DNA of 64,000 bases, taken from positions 14,235,015 through 14,299,014 of the forward strand of contig NC_062218.1 in the NCBI RefSeq assembly GCF_902686445.1. Reading direction: 5' to 3'. Below the pieces are notes generated by a model that did not search any database, was not told the DNA's origin, and saw nothing but the letters and a program-made list of their open reading frames with translations. This DNA comes from Sciurus carolinensis (Eukaryota; Chordata; Mammalia; Rodentia; Sciuridae). This document shows, piece after piece, positions 24,346 through 36,424 of the stretch; the first letter of the stretch is position 1, and every line of letters begins with the position of its first letter. The position numbers were made by a program, and so were the translations under genes.

Positions 24346-27300
24346 TCTAGCTAGGTCTTCAGATGCCAGAATTCTATTATTTATCTTTCATATCCCTGCT
24401 GGCCTGGGGACTCTCAGAGAGTAGATGATCAAAGCAATGTGATCAAGTGACCTGGATGATGGAGAGAAGGGAAGCCTCTCATGAAATCTTAAAAGTCACT
24501 TCCAGTGATGCCCCTCGCGTGAAATCTTCCACAACACCCGGCACACTTCAGTCATGTGAAAGTCCCCTTTCCTTTGAGCTTCTGGAACACAGGGCTTCTT
24601 CCTTCTCAGCCACTCAGGACTCACACTGTGCCTTGTGACACGCTTGCTTGTGCACGTTCCTCCTCCCAACTGTATTTGTGAAGTGCTGCTGGGTACGGTG
24701 GTCCTAGTAGCTTACATATAATACCTCTGGTCCATCAATGACCATTCCACGGAGATGCTTCTACCTCCACTCTAAAAAGGAGAAAACCGTTAACTTACAT
24801 AGATCAGAACAACATAGGGTGGATAAGAAGCTGCGCAGCGATGCTGATAGCAGGGCGAACTTCTCCCCTCTCCTAGTGTTTTCCTTCACGGAAGGGAGCC
24901 AGTTGTATCTGGTCCTCTCTGTCTCCTTACCCCTTCCTCCCCCAGAGACACTGCATCTCCATGCCATGGCTTAGTTCGGAAGGAGCAGCTGGATGATGCT
25001 TTGCTCTTCTCATCTCTTTTCTTCCCTTCTCGCTTCCATTCCTCTTGTGCAGAGAACACATGTTCTCTGCTCCTAAACACCGTAAGTCTTTTGGAAGTAG
25101 CTTCAGTTCCAATGGCCAAAGGCATGGGGGTCTATTTGAGGTGGGGAATACAACCTCAAATGCTGCAATATCTGGCATAGTACATCCAATCTTAGGAGAG
25201 AAACAAGACATAAAATTTCAGAGGAGCAGAACATACATTGAATAACCGAGCCAGAGAAATGGCTTTGAGCTTTGGATCTTAGCATCTGAGCAGGTGTGTT
25301 AAACTGGGAAGCATTAGAGGCTTGAACACAATGGTTAATACAAATGTGCAATTGGATTTTAACTGCTGCAGCCTGGGCGGAAGCTTTAAGCCTGAGGCTA
25401 CATAGCATTTTGACCTTGGTAAGCGACTGCAGCTTATGTGGGATTCGTCCACAGGCCATTGACTGTGGTTGATTGCACAGTGCAAAACACTGATAAGGCA
25501 CATGGACCTCAGTAGAAGAGCTAGGCAGTGCAGGGACCAGCACAGGCACAGGGGACCACGTAGCCACGCAGAAGCACCAGGCCTCCAGTTGTGATGGCAG
25601 GGCACCTCAGCCAGAGTTCATGCAGGCGTCCTCCATAATGGAACCTCCCGGAGCCTCTTGAGCCAGCACTGGCCCTCCAGGGCTCAGCAAAGGTGTGGCT
25701 ATTATCAGGTGATGTTGGCCTCCGAGTACAGGTGCTCCAGTCCCTTGACCTACACAGTTGCAAGCTTTTCTGAGCAGGTGCTGTTAGGGCAAAGATTCAG
25801 CCATGGAGGAGATCTCTGAGACATTAGGGTTCAGAAGCCATTTACTGTTTTTAAATTGCAGTGCTAGAGAATTCCATTTGTATCACAGGGCACTAGGTGA
25901 GGTTCTAGCTTTAAATTGTTAGTGCCAGGCATAAGAAGGCAAAGCAAATAGGGAATGCAGGTTAGGAGGGAGGTGATAAATGTACTGAATGGCAAAGACA
26001 GGAAGATCAACTACTGCAGATGGGGATTACAATCTTTGCAAATTTATAAACATTACAAGGATGCAGCAATGCCTCAAAAGCTACCCTATGGGATGAAGAG
26101 GTGCGTGTATGGATTTTCCTCCTAGATATGGTAAATGCCATTGCTAGGAGAACATTTTCCCAATTGAGTTTAAGTTCAAAGTCCATGAATTCTAGACAAC
26201 CAGCACTGTCTGGAGAGGACAGAAGTCGGATGCTTTTCTTCAACCACCTTCTCCCGGATTCATCCGATTCCCTGTTTTATTGTGGCAGACTGTTTTGCTC
26301 TATTCTAGAAACCTGGTTTTGCTGGGGAAAGTTTCCCCTGGAGTTAAAGATTGGCTACTTTGCCCAGTTTGGTGAGTGTGGGTAGGGGCTGTGATATTGT
26401 TACCTAAGTCCTGAGCTGGAGGCCTGACCCTGGGGAGCCAATCAATCAGGTCCAGTCACTGGCCCCAAAAAACAAGCAGAAAAGGTAATTCTCTAAAGCA
26501 TGAAAGGAACTTTAATCAGTGTAGCTCACTGGAAGTTCAAGGGAACCCATGTCCTTAGCCCTGTCTTCAAGGTCCAGTGACTTTGAGGTTTTATAGAAAG
26601 AGGAATGAGGACAACGGTGCGGGTCCACGTGCCCAGAGGGACCACAGAGCTGCCAAAGGAGGTGATCTTGATCAGGGGCGTCTACCCATCATTGCCTCAG
26701 CACTGGCCAAACAGGCTCCCTGGTGAGGAAGTCGCTGTTGCCTTGAGGGGTAGCCGCCACCCATCCCAAGACGTTCATCAGAGCAGACCTTGTTCCTAGG
26801 GGCCAAGGTGACTGGGGGATGGGGACAGAGGCAGCATGGGGTCAGAGACACCAAGTCTTTACTCCTGCTTTTAGCTACCCACTGACATTTGCAGGCAAAA
26901 GTGAAGAGCCTTGAGTTCTTATGACAATGTGCCCTATTAATGCTTTAAAGTCTTTTAAAAGAAGGGCAGTGAACCTAAAACTCCTCTAAAAAAACAAAGT
27001 TTTCATTGAAAAGAATGTGGAGAAAGTCAGGGATCAATAAAGAAGGCACTTGGGGAATCTGACTGAAATAATGTCACCTTTGTAGCCTCAGGGATATATT
27101 CATACCAAATAGAAAGCCAACAGGCCACTAAAGGGTCCCCAAGCCCTTGTGGAGGTGAGAGAGGCCTGCCAGATCAAAACAGTTTTCATAATAAGGGTAA
27201 GATGGCATTTGCTTTTTCTAACTTGTTAACATTTATACTGATGGAGGCAGAGTAGTAACTGCTGGCCTTTAGCACAGCACTGGTGGGATGAAGGATGATA

Positions 27301-27599
27301 CCCAAATCTGACACATCAACCTTTGAGAAAATACCAGAAGGAGGAAGTTCTCTCTGACCTCCTCCTGCCCTTCATCCTTAGAGAACACTATAAAAACTAG
27401 AAAGGATTCCCTGACTTCCCTCTAAAGCAGGTCATGAGACACAGGTGAGAGATGCCCCCAGGTAAGGAGCATTCTCACCTGTGAAGACACAGGAACTAGA
27501 GGAGAATCTGGAGGATCAGGTGGTGAGTGCAGGCAGTTCATCACCAGATCATACCCTTTTGTCCAGTTGTCCTGCTCTACAACCCCCCTTCCTCATTGA
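24346..27599. other. Unassigned non-coding stretch
   Basis: About 3.2 kb without a family I can name. Many short frames overlap on both strands at 24738-25763, with no consistent homology. The 27060-27330 part gave a faint impression of a DNA-transposon fossil that I could not support. Confidence 0.3.
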
Positions 27600-28535
27600 A
27601 CTTGGCATAAAAGTCGATAGCGGCCTCTGAGTACAGGAGCTACCGTCGCGAGCAGTAAGAGAGGAATCGAGTTTGATCCCAACAAGTGGATTTTATTCAC
27701 ACAGTGCACACTCAACTCAACACTCCTAATAATAGCAAGTCACCAATACATTGAAGATTCACTCCCTTGTTCACCTAGAGTCCAATCCCCATGGACTTAC
27801 TCAGTTCAATGTCTCTTAGCCAAGAAGTCAATCAACAAGACCGAGGGGATTCTTCTCAGCCATAGCCTCTCTCAGCTCCTCAGATGTCTTCAGATGTCTG
27901 ATGAGTTGGAGGCTGGATGGCAGTCATCGTCACAGGAGCGGTGATCAGTCATCTGGCCTTGGTGACAACGGTCGATCAGCAATCAGCGATAGTGTGGACA
28001 GCAGCGGGGTCAGTCAAGAGACAGAGCGACATGGAGTCCTCTGGTCACAGTGCTGCTGATAGTTTGCTCCAAGTCCAGGGGTTTAAGTAGTGATTCTCAC
28101 CCAGTCATGCTCTGGTCTTCATAAAGACCAGAACACGACTAGACTAGAGCCCCCACTCAAATCATAGATAAAGGTTCATATCGGCATTGTTCAGAAGTGT
28201 CATCCTGCCACACAGCAAGTTTGTCACCAGTCACCTTTAATGATTTTAGTTTTACAAGTCCAGGCAAATGCCAAATACAGCTTATTATTACTACATAACA
28301 CACAACTATAGCAATTCCTATTGTTTCCTTGTCTCATTACAGCTACTGTGTCTTGACCTACAATGTTTCCCTGTTTCTTTGGGTCTTCATTTACTTAGGA
28401 AGGCCTTTGCATTCGCATAAAACATTAAATCAATTTGTATGCTTTTTTTCTAATTAATCTGTCTTTTTCATAAAAGTCTCAGCTTGAACTTTGCAATGAA
28501 TGAGAAAAAGATCTTACTTTTTCTCCCCTACGGCA
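27600..28535 (-). mobile_element. Probable endogenous retrovirus LTR
   Basis: On the minus strand this reads like a retroviral LTR. It begins with TG immediately after 28535 (TGCCGTAGGGGAGAAAAAG). It has a TATA-like ACTTAAA word near 28080 and an AATAAA signal (plus-strand TTTATT, about 27692-27697). A CpG-bearing U5-like stretch (about 27610-27680) follows. The left edge is uncertain and no clean target duplication was found. I see no gag, pol or env beside it, so it is a solo or isolated LTR. CpGs persist, suggesting modest age. Confidence 0.5.
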
Positions 28536-29404
28536 CCCAACTGTACTATCAGTCAATGAATTCTTTGCTACCACACGCACACAAAAATTTTTGAAAATAA
28601 AAAAGCCACTTTAATTTGAGAGTGTCCTCAATGAAATTGTGAAAATTGATTTTATTAAACCTCGCCCATTAAGTACACATCCTTTAAATATTCAATGTGA
28701 CAAAATAGGAATCTGCATAGATCACATTTGCAGTTGCCTCAGTGTGGAGTTGCCTCCAGGACAAACACTGTGCAATTAAGGATTAAGGCTGAACTAGCCT
28801 TTTCTCCTCCTCCTCCTTTTCCTTCTCCTCCTCCTTTATTTTAGTGAAGATATTTTTAAGGGCACTCCTGTGGGTATTTTCCAACTGTCTCTTCAACAAC
28901 CAACTAGTAGAGACTATCAGCTCAAAAACAAAAAAAACAACAACAACAACAACAAAAAAAAAACAGCTAATAAGAGTTGTCACCAATGATGAAATTCCAG
29001 CTTTCAAGCAAAAATTAGTCTTTCAAAAAATGTATTCTTACCACCCTGAGCTTCACAGGCTTTTGTGACTAGATGGGTGATGATATCAACACATGTGACT
29101 TTTTGATAATGTGTCAACACTGGGTAGATCTGCCTAACTCAGTGAACCAATAATTCCCAAATGGCCAATGTGTGGTGATGATAAAGTTATGCAAGGGTGA
29201 AAGATCCTTTCAAAATGCAAGATACTCCATTAGATTTTAACATAGTAAAGTAGGAGAAGTTCACTGATAAGCAGACCCCATATTGCAACTAACTTTTAAG
29301 AAAGTACCACCTGTGGAGTATTATTAATCTAATATCAAGAAAGGAAATCCATAATTTTCTTTCTTTTTTTCAATTTTCTTTTGAAACAGGTACAAAAATA
29401 TACC
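28536..29404. other. Unassigned stretch with simple repeats
   Basis: Contains a (TCC)n-like pyrimidine tract at about 28803-28838 and an (AAC)n tract at about 28928-28953. A minus-strand frame across these gives lysine/glutamate and valine/phenylalanine runs and is spurious. Confidence 0.5.
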
Positions 29405-29568
29405 TCCCAGTGGGTGTAGTGGTGCACACCTATAATCCCAGCAACTTGAGAGGCTGAGGCAAGAGGATCGCAAGTTCAAGGCCAGCCTCAGCAACTTAGT
29501 GAGGCCCTGTCTCAAAATAAAAAATAAAAAGAGCTATGGATGTGGCTCAGTGATTAAGTGCACCTTGG
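29405..29568 (+). mobile_element. Composite B1-ID SINE
   Basis: B1-like half ('GTGGTGCACACCTATAATCC', 'GAGGCTGAGGCAAGAGGATC', 'GGCCAGCCTCAGCAACTTAG', 'AGGCCCTGTCTCAAAATAAA') followed by an ID half ('AGCTATGGATGTGGCTCAGT', 'GATTAAGTGCACC'). Its 3' end runs into a 41-bp tandem repeat. Confidence 0.85.
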
Positions 29569-29690
29569 TTCCAAGAAAAAAACTAAAAAAACACCTCCCT
29601 TTTCCCCAGTTCCAAGAAAAAAACTAAAAAAACACCTCCCTTTTCCCCAGTTCCAAGAAAAAAACTAAAAAAACACCTCCCTTTTCCCCC
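29569..29690 (+). repeat. Three-copy 41-bp tandem repeat (minisatellite)
   Basis: The unit starts TTCCAAGAAAAAAACT and ends CACCTCCCTTTTCCCCAG. Copies begin at 29569, 29610 and 29651 and are essentially identical. The first copy starts inside the ID SINE end ('TTGGTTCCAAG'), so the array was built from the SINE 3' junction. Near-identity between copies suggests a recent expansion. Confidence 0.95.
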
Positions 29691-29879
29691 TGCATATCTA
29701 TGAGAGGTCTATGAGAGGTTTGACTTCTTCAGGGTTTTCAAAGATGAAAACATGGTACAGCAGATCAAATGCAAAAGCAGATACAAGAATACAGTGTCTT
29801 CTATTAAACCAAATATGAAAAACATTAACAGAAAAAACACTTTTTCCCTATATTTTAATTGACAAATCATTTTATATGT

Positions 29880-30150
29880 CTATGAAATAAAAATTATATT
29901 TATTGCATGTGTATAATGGTAAATTTCACATGCACTATGAAATTATAAATAAAAATAATTAGCATATCTGTCATCTCACTTATCATTTCTTTGTGATGAG
30001 AACAATCAAAATCCATTATTTGAGAAATTTTGAAATATATGTTATTATTAAATGTGGTCACCAAGTCATGAAATAGATCACTAAAATTTATTTCTCTTAT
30101 CCAATTGAGATTCCACATCCTTTGACTAACATCTCCCCTTTTCCCATTTT
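29880..30150 (-). mobile_element. L1 LINE 3' UTR fragment (antisense)
   Basis: It matches the reverse complement of the L1M-type 3' region: 'TAATTAGCATATCTGTCATC', 'TCACTTATCATTTCTTTGTG', 'TGATGAGAACAATCAAAATC', then 'CCTTTGACTAACATCTCCCC'. A similar block is present at 49430-49735. Confidence 0.7.
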
Positions 30151-31334
30151 ACAAATGAATATTGTCTGTAAGTTGTAATTGAGTTTATTTTGTTTTGTTT
30201 TAAGTGAATTAATAAGTATTCTTAATGTTTCAATTTTAATTTCCAATATAAAAAATGGCGATAAGAACTTTGGTGTCCTCAAAAATTGTTCAGGGTTTAA
30301 AGAGGTCCTTGAATTAAAAAGTTTAAGAACTGCTGACACAGGTGATGAAAAACTTCCAGGCTAAAATAAATAGCCAGAATGAGAATGAGTGACGAAGGAT
30401 CTGTAATATTTTAATTTTTTACTCACACAGAAAACAGAATTTACTTTCAGATGTTAATTCTCGTATGCTTTAACTTTAAGCTGCAAGAAGATTTAGTCAG
30501 TGAAATCTAATTTCTTGCTCATAAATTTATAATGGGAGAAGGTGTGCAGTCAAATTTGGGACATCTATGTTGTACTGTGTTATTGTACTTTGTCCTGATG
30601 CAGTCATTTAATTTCATCTCGGAGTCTCTGAATTGGAGACCCTACAATGAGTTGAATTGGACAATATGGCTGATGATAATTTGGAATGGAAATGAAAGAA
30701 GAGTTACAATTTCTGTCTTGGCTTCAATTTCACTGATTTTAGAGTGGCCTTGGCTCTGATTTCACTAATCTGCCTTTTTGACTCATTCCAGATACTTCTG
30801 GGAACAAACTTTGTCCTTCCCTGAAAGAGGAGGCAGCAGGAGCAGCGTCCGGAGGGCAGCAGGAGGCCTGTCCTGAGACCAACTGATCTCTTCCTGGGTG
30901 GGAAATGAACACCCCCATAACGTGTTCAGGGACAATGTCCTTTCTCCACCAAGGAAGCTTCCTTTCCTACAGGTGGAGTGTCCTGAGCACACACTTCTAC
31001 TTTCATCCCCTAATGAACAATTTTTGGTGTAAAAGTCTGCCTAATTCTCTAGTTCAGAATTAGGACATCGACTAGCCTGCAGACATAAGCCAAATCATTT
31101 TATTCTCCAAAATTATTTCATCTGTGGAAGTAGTGATATACTGTCTCCTGTTAGTTGCCTTACTTTCTTGTCTTATCTCTCAGGTGTCTCAAAATCGAGG
31201 CTGGGAAGTCGGAATGATCAACTTGGCTGCCTCAATGCCACAAGACTACACTCAGGTCCACTGGACCCCAGAGACCATGCCCCTTCCACTTCATCGCTCT
31301 GCTCTGCCTTGTGTTTTTCCATAGCCCAGTACCT
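30151..31334. other. Unassigned non-coding stretch
   Basis: No repeat family or exon recognised. Short open frames on both strands have no recognisable homology. Confidence 0.35.
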
Positions 31335-31479
31335 TGGGCTGGGTCTGTAGCTCAGTGGTAGAGCATTTCCCTAGCACGTGTGAGGCACTGGGTACACTCC
31401 TTGGTACCACATAAAATAAATAAATTAATTAAATAAAGGCATTGTGTTCATCTATAACTAAAAAAAAAAAATTTTAAAG
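31335..31479 (+). mobile_element. ID-type SINE
   Basis: tRNA-Ala-derived head ('GGGCTGGGTCTGTAGCTCAG', 'GGTAGAGCATTTCCCTAGCA', 'TGTGAGGCACTGGGTACACT') and the sciurid tail (AAATAAA units, 'GGCATTGTGTTCATCTATAA', poly-A). Imperfect flanking repeats: CCCAGTACCTT before and ACCAGTATCTT after. Confidence 0.9.
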
Positions 31480-31490
31480 GACCAGTATCT

Positions 31491-32039
31491 TTACTAATAA
31501 ATATTTGTGGAATGCATGCTAAATGAATGAATGAAAGAAAAAAAGAAAGAAATACTATCCCAGCATGACATTGTGGAAATTCCTTAAAAGCAAGCAAAAT
31601 ATTTCTGATTTCAAGTGATGGTTAGAGCTTATAAAGTAAATGTAGTTATTCAGAATTAGTGGCCTTCTTTATATTAAGAAGGCAAAAGGCCATGAGAGAG
31701 AGAATAATACAACATGCTGAGACACGGCAAGAGCAATCATCAGAACTCCATCATCCCACTCCAAATTAATTAACTTCATTTAAATGAGATGTAAATATCT
31801 CTAAAAGAAAACTCCCAGTTGCCCACAGATAATCTACACTCTATATCTGTTGCTAATGTAGGCAATGCACTTTTCTTCTTTGGCCATATTTCAAGAAAAA
31901 TAAAATTTTATGCCAGTTTCTTCACAGGTAATTAGTTCATTGTGTGCATGTTTGTATATTAAAAACAGTATTTAGTATCACCATCTATGTGCAAAGATAT
32001 ATTGAGAAGATACATGTAAAAACCCAAAAACCCATAATG
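31491..32039. other. Unassigned AT-rich stretch
   Basis: Contains a short (GAAT/AAAG)-rich run near 31525-31550. No transposon was recognised and no exon is supported. Confidence 0.35.
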
Positions 32040-32531
32040 CATTGTTCCGACACTAGTTATATTGTTCCATAACAACTTACTTTGAAAGTAGTGGTTTAAA
32101 ACAATGATATTTATTAATTCACCCAGCATAAGTGGGTAAGGAATTTGCAACTTAACTAGTAGAACTTTGAAATCTCTCCTGAACCTGTAGTCAATATGGC
32201 GGCAGAGCTGTAGCCATCTGAAAAATTGACAGGGACTAGAAGATTTGCTTCCCAGGTGGTTTGCTTATACAAACACTAGCAGGAAGCTTTGATTCCTTAA
32301 CACATGGACCTCTCATGACATATCATCTGGCTTCCCCCAGTACGAGTGATACAAGAGCAAGAGTTTGGAACCATGTCTTTTATGACCTAACCTTGCAAGT
32401 CACACACTGTCATTTTCACAATATCCTATTGGTTACATAGTTCATCCTCTCTAACATGGGAGGGGACTATACAGGAAGGAAAAACAGGAAGTAAGGACCA
32501 GGGTGAGCTATTTGGATACTGGCGACCACAG
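32040..32531 (-). mobile_element. MLT1-like MaLR LTR (old subtype)
   Basis: Reverse-complement MLT1 features in order: 'AGTGGTTTAAAACAATGATA', 'TTTATTAATTCACCCAGC', 'GACCTCTCATGACATATCAT', 'CTTGCAAGTCACACACTGTC', 'ATATCCTATTGGTTACATAG' and 'ACATGGGAGGGGACTATACA'. Divergence is high, so this is an older subtype than the one at 36425. Confidence 0.65.
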
Positions 32532-32754
32532 TTTTTATCACTTTCTCTAGTCTTATCATGAAGAAAAACTAAGCTCATGAAAAATGATTAAGTAACATGT
32601 GACAGCAATACAGAGGGTGGCAAATGATAGGGTCTGTCTTTTCTGAATTTTGTTGATGTATTATAGTCACATGGGAATGCCCAGAATTTGACAGTCAACT
32701 AGATCCTCAGGAAAGATTAATTCAAGAAGGTCTCAGAGGAAGGGAAATTATTTA

Positions 32755-33340
32755 TTGAACAAAATTCATTGAGATCCTACTAAATACTGGGTACCAGACT
32801 GACTACATAGACATTAGATACATAAATCCCACCATAATGAGAAAATCAAGCATGTGAACCTATAATTGTAGGGTATGTGTAATAAGGCAGTGTAATTGTA
32901 GTGTAATATACCAATGGCACAATGATAGGAATATACGCTTCATGCATGGATTGAGGAGAAAAGCTAACTTAGCAGGACATGAAAGCATCAGGAAAGACTT
33001 CCTGGAGGAAGTGATATCTAATCTCAGCTTTAAAGGAAAACCTTAAGGACAGCCAGCCATTCTGTCCAGAGGAAACAGCATTAAAGAAGTTACAAAGGTA
33101 AGAAATGGCATGAGATGTACAAGAATATGACTCTGTAGTGTTGATGAATAAAACAGGGATTTGTGGAATGCAGAGTCAGAGAAGTAGGCAGGCCACTTGT
33201 GGAGAGTCAGGGACTGGCTCTCTAAGATGGTAGGTAATGGGAAGTCTCTGATTTTTCCTCTTGAGAGGAGTGACATGGTCAGATCATCATTTTAGAATAT
33301 TCTAGCAGCGTTGTATAGAATGATCTGAAGAAAACAAGAT
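32755..33340 (+). repeat. Ancient mammal-wide interspersed repeat, family uncertain
   Basis: The phrase order resembles a very common old mammalian repeat that I cannot name securely: 'TTCATTGAGATCCTACTAAA', 'ACTTCCTGGAGGAAGTGATA', 'AGAGGAAACAGCATTAAAG', 'GGAGTGACATGGTCAGATCA' and 'TTTTAGAATATTCTAGCAGC'. Nothing coding. Confidence 0.45.
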
Positions 33341-33505
33341 TATGGAGAGATAGACCAATTAGAAAAACACTTGCTCAAGATATGAATGGAGAGAAGAGGA
33401 ATAAAACACTAAGACAATAGCAATCTGCAAGGGAATGAAAAGACACATTTGTAAACTAATAATGGATCCAATGCCAGGGACAACCAGCAAAAGATAATAG
33501 GTGTA

Positions 33506-33631
33506 GGGCTGGGGTTGTGGCTCAGTGGAAGAGCACTTGCCTAGCATGTGTGAGGCACTGGGTTCAATTCTCAGTTCCACATATAAATAAAGGAATATAA
33601 TAAAAATCTATCAACATTGAAAAATATTTTT
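33506..33631 (+). mobile_element. ID-type SINE with perfect 17-bp target duplication
   Basis: Close to the sciurid ID consensus: 'GGGCTGGGGTTGTGGCTCAG', 'GGAAGAGCACTTGCCTAGCA', 'GGGTTCAATTCTCAGTTCCA', then an AAATAAA tail. Identical AAAAGATAATAGGTGTA repeats flank it at 33489-33505 and 33632-33648. The intact duplication and low divergence indicate a comparatively recent insertion. Confidence 0.95.
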
Positions 33632-33648
33632 AAAAGATAATAGGTGTA

Positions 33649-36147
33649 TTTTCCAGTAGTAAGATAAAGGACAGTAATCAAAGTAACATAAAGTAAAGGA
33701 AGAGGAAATGACGCTGCCAGTCTGTCTTCCCAGGCTGAGAGGGGATATTTCAGAGGCTGGTCGCTGGATGCCTAGTGTGTTCAGTTAGGTATCTTGGAAG
33801 AATGGGCCCATTTGGGACTACCTCAACTTTGGAGGTTGAACAATAACTGTAAGAGGAAAGAGTAACCATCTGACAATAAAAATCAAACCACAAAGCATCT
33901 GCAGGTGGCTGCTGATTTCTGAGCTCCTCTAGTAAATCAAGCGTCAAGACCTTTCCTTGCACACTGGCTTCTCACATTTCCCTCTTTCACCTGGGGGAGT
34001 CCGCCGTGTAAAGGTAAACCAGGAGATTTGGCATTATCTCAGGTAGAGAGATGCCTGTACTGCCTCCTCTGAGAGCAAGATCTCTGCCTCCAATTTCTGT
34101 AATTTCCACATCAGGAAATGCTATTTGGTTCTTTTTCAAATATATCCAGTAAATGTTGACATCTTATTTCTTCATCATATTTTTAATATTTTCTTTCATT
34201 AAAACATATTGAACACACTTCATATTTGGTTTCTGATCATTTTAATGTTCAGTGGCTTCACTTCTTTGCTTTTTTTGCTGCTGAGTTGTACTTAGTTGTA
34301 CTGAGTTGTACTTAGCTTGCTTTTGCTTGATTTATTTTTAAATTACGAACCCATTTTCTTTAAGACTTTATCTGTGGGAATTCTTTGAGGCCATAGTTTA
34401 AAGAGTGCTCATCTACAGAGTGTTTGATTTGTTTCTGCCAGGCTTCCGGGGGCACTACCAACCTAAGACTACTTTAAACTAGATTTTCTACAACCAAACA
34501 GGCAAAGAGACTTTGGTCTCAGAGCCTTGTGATTACAGAATTGTGTTTAGAAATTATTAGGAGAAAACCAATCCACTAAAAGCCGAGATTGAGACAGGCA
34601 TGCATGGCCAATATTATCTCCAACATCTTTACCAGCAAGGCAAGTTAATTTTTTTTTTTATTCATCTACTTTTTATTGCTAGATTTACGCAGGAACTCTG
34701 ACTTGACCCTCTTTGCCTGTTTGGGGATCAGGATTTCTCTCCCATCCCTGCATATGTGTCCCATTAACACTTGGAAAACCGGCCCCAGGTTTTCTCCAGC
34801 ACTACTTCCTTGCTCTTTTGTGTTTGTACTTTCAAGAGTTTTCTAGAAGGACCCTGAGAAATGCCTTTACTTTCTCCCAGCTCTATCTGTTTTATAAGAC
34901 ATCTGAAAGCTTGACCTTTTTAAGATGATACTTTTAAGTGTGCTGTACTGGAAGAGGTCCTCTGAACATCTACACTGCCAATCTGCAGAGACTAGAAGTT
35001 AGAACTACAGTCTTGAATGTGTCACAAAGAAGACAAGTCATTTACTTATGCCTTATAGTTGAGATTTAATCAATAGAAAAGACAGCTGGAATAAAGGAGT
35101 TAAGAAGACTAAGCTGCCATTTGTTCCACATGGTCTACCAAAAGGGGACATAAAGGAGCCAGAAGGACATTAGATAAGTCAATATTGGAGTGTTACTAGG
35201 AAGCAGTAAAGTGTTAAAGGATGCAGCTGTTAGGCAATGTCTCAGACAACAACAAGTACATGAAACTGAGGTGACCACTTCCTTAGTTACGGAAGAGCTA
35301 TGCCGATGGGCACAGCTTCTTGGAGAAGGTTAGGTAGGCAATTCTACACAGGGTACTGGGAAAGTGCAGAATTCAGGGACTGGCATTTTCAGAGACAGAA
35401 GAGGGGCGATGGACACTGTGGAGGTTTAGTTCTCGCTGATGGGTCACCTGGGAAGCCAGTTTGCTGGAGTGAGTCCACTCCCTATCAGCTGGCTTTCCAA
35501 AGCAAGAGGCTGATGTTGATTTGCTGGCTTTCAGAAGCATATTAACTGAGAGGAGTTGTTGATTGATTAAATAGACTTACACTGGTTCTGATGGCTCCAT
35601 GGCTATAAAATGAGCTTTTTGGAAAAACAAGCAGGCTTAACATCTACTTTGGTGGCTTCTTGTTACCACGGTTACAGGATAATTAGTCTTTTCCTAAGAG
35701 TGTGGGAACTTTTTTATTGCCAAAAGAAAATGTCACCAAGAAAAATATGCAAAAATTTGTAGAACAAATCTCAATAAAATGTCTGTATTTTTAGATAGGA
35801 CTAAAATCCTCAAATAAACATTAACCTACCACAGCCTCAATTAACCACATACATGTGTATATTTATACATATGCATATTAATTGCAGGAATAAGAAGCAA
35901 TGACCAAAAAATAAATAAAAAGTTGTGCCCTCAGTTGATTGTTTCTCACAAACCATGCATCATTATACAACTCAATTAACCAAATAGAAAAAATGGACTC
36001 AGACATCTCATTTCCCAACGACTTTAATACCAACTACGTAGAAATTAAAATACATTGATATATCTCTAAGTAGAGATGCTGAAAGTACATATCTTAGCAT
36101 TATATTTTGTCCAAACCATATTACCCTACAGCAATTACTAGCACATG
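33649..36147. other. Unassigned stretch, partly AT-rich
   Basis: About 2.5 kb. The 34070-34400 part is AT-rich and may be an old L1 3' region, but I could not align it confidently. A small triplication of GAGTTGTACTTA-type words lies at 34283-34315. No exon supported. Confidence 0.35.
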
Positions 36148-36352
36148 CCAGACACCTGGGCGCACACCTGTAATACCAGAGACTGGGAGGATCCCAAGTT
36201 CAGGGACAGCCTGGGTGACTTAGTGAGACCCTGTGTAAAATAAAAAGTAAAAAGGGCTGGGAATATAGCTCACTAGTAGGGTCACTGGGTTCAATCCTCA
36301 TGCTAGGAAAAAGAAGGAGAAAGAGGAGGAGGAGGAGGAGGAGGTGGAGAAG
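36148..36352 (+). mobile_element. Composite B1-ID SINE with (GGA)n tail
   Basis: B1-like half ('GGGCGCACACCTGTAATACC', 'GGGAGGATCCCAAGTTCAG', 'TGACTTAGTGAGACCCTGTG') and ID half ('GGGCTGGGAATATAGCTCAC', 'CACTGGGTTCAATCCTCATG'), followed by a GGA-rich microsatellite derived from the tail. Confidence 0.85.
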
Positions 36353-36424
36353 GAGCACAATCCCAAAGCCTAGATGCCTGCAATCACATTTTGACCCCCA
36401 AAATGCCTTAGTTTCTTCTGCTGC

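Noticed and set aside
24680..24730. B1-like phrase (GCTGGGTACGGTGGTC)
   Set aside because: Too short and without the rest of a SINE.
27060..27330. Faint resemblance to a hAT-type transposase fossil
   Set aside because: The impression rests on a few short phrases and I could not follow an aligned frame; a repeat-library search would be needed.
29569..29690. Possible CRISPR-like array
   Set aside because: Contiguous 41-bp units without spacers, in a mammalian genome, derived from a SINE junction.
33506..33580. tRNA-like sequence as a tRNA gene
   Set aside because: The tRNA-Ala-like head belongs to an ID SINE with A-rich tail and target duplication; no folded, intact tRNA is supported. The same applies to the other ID copies.
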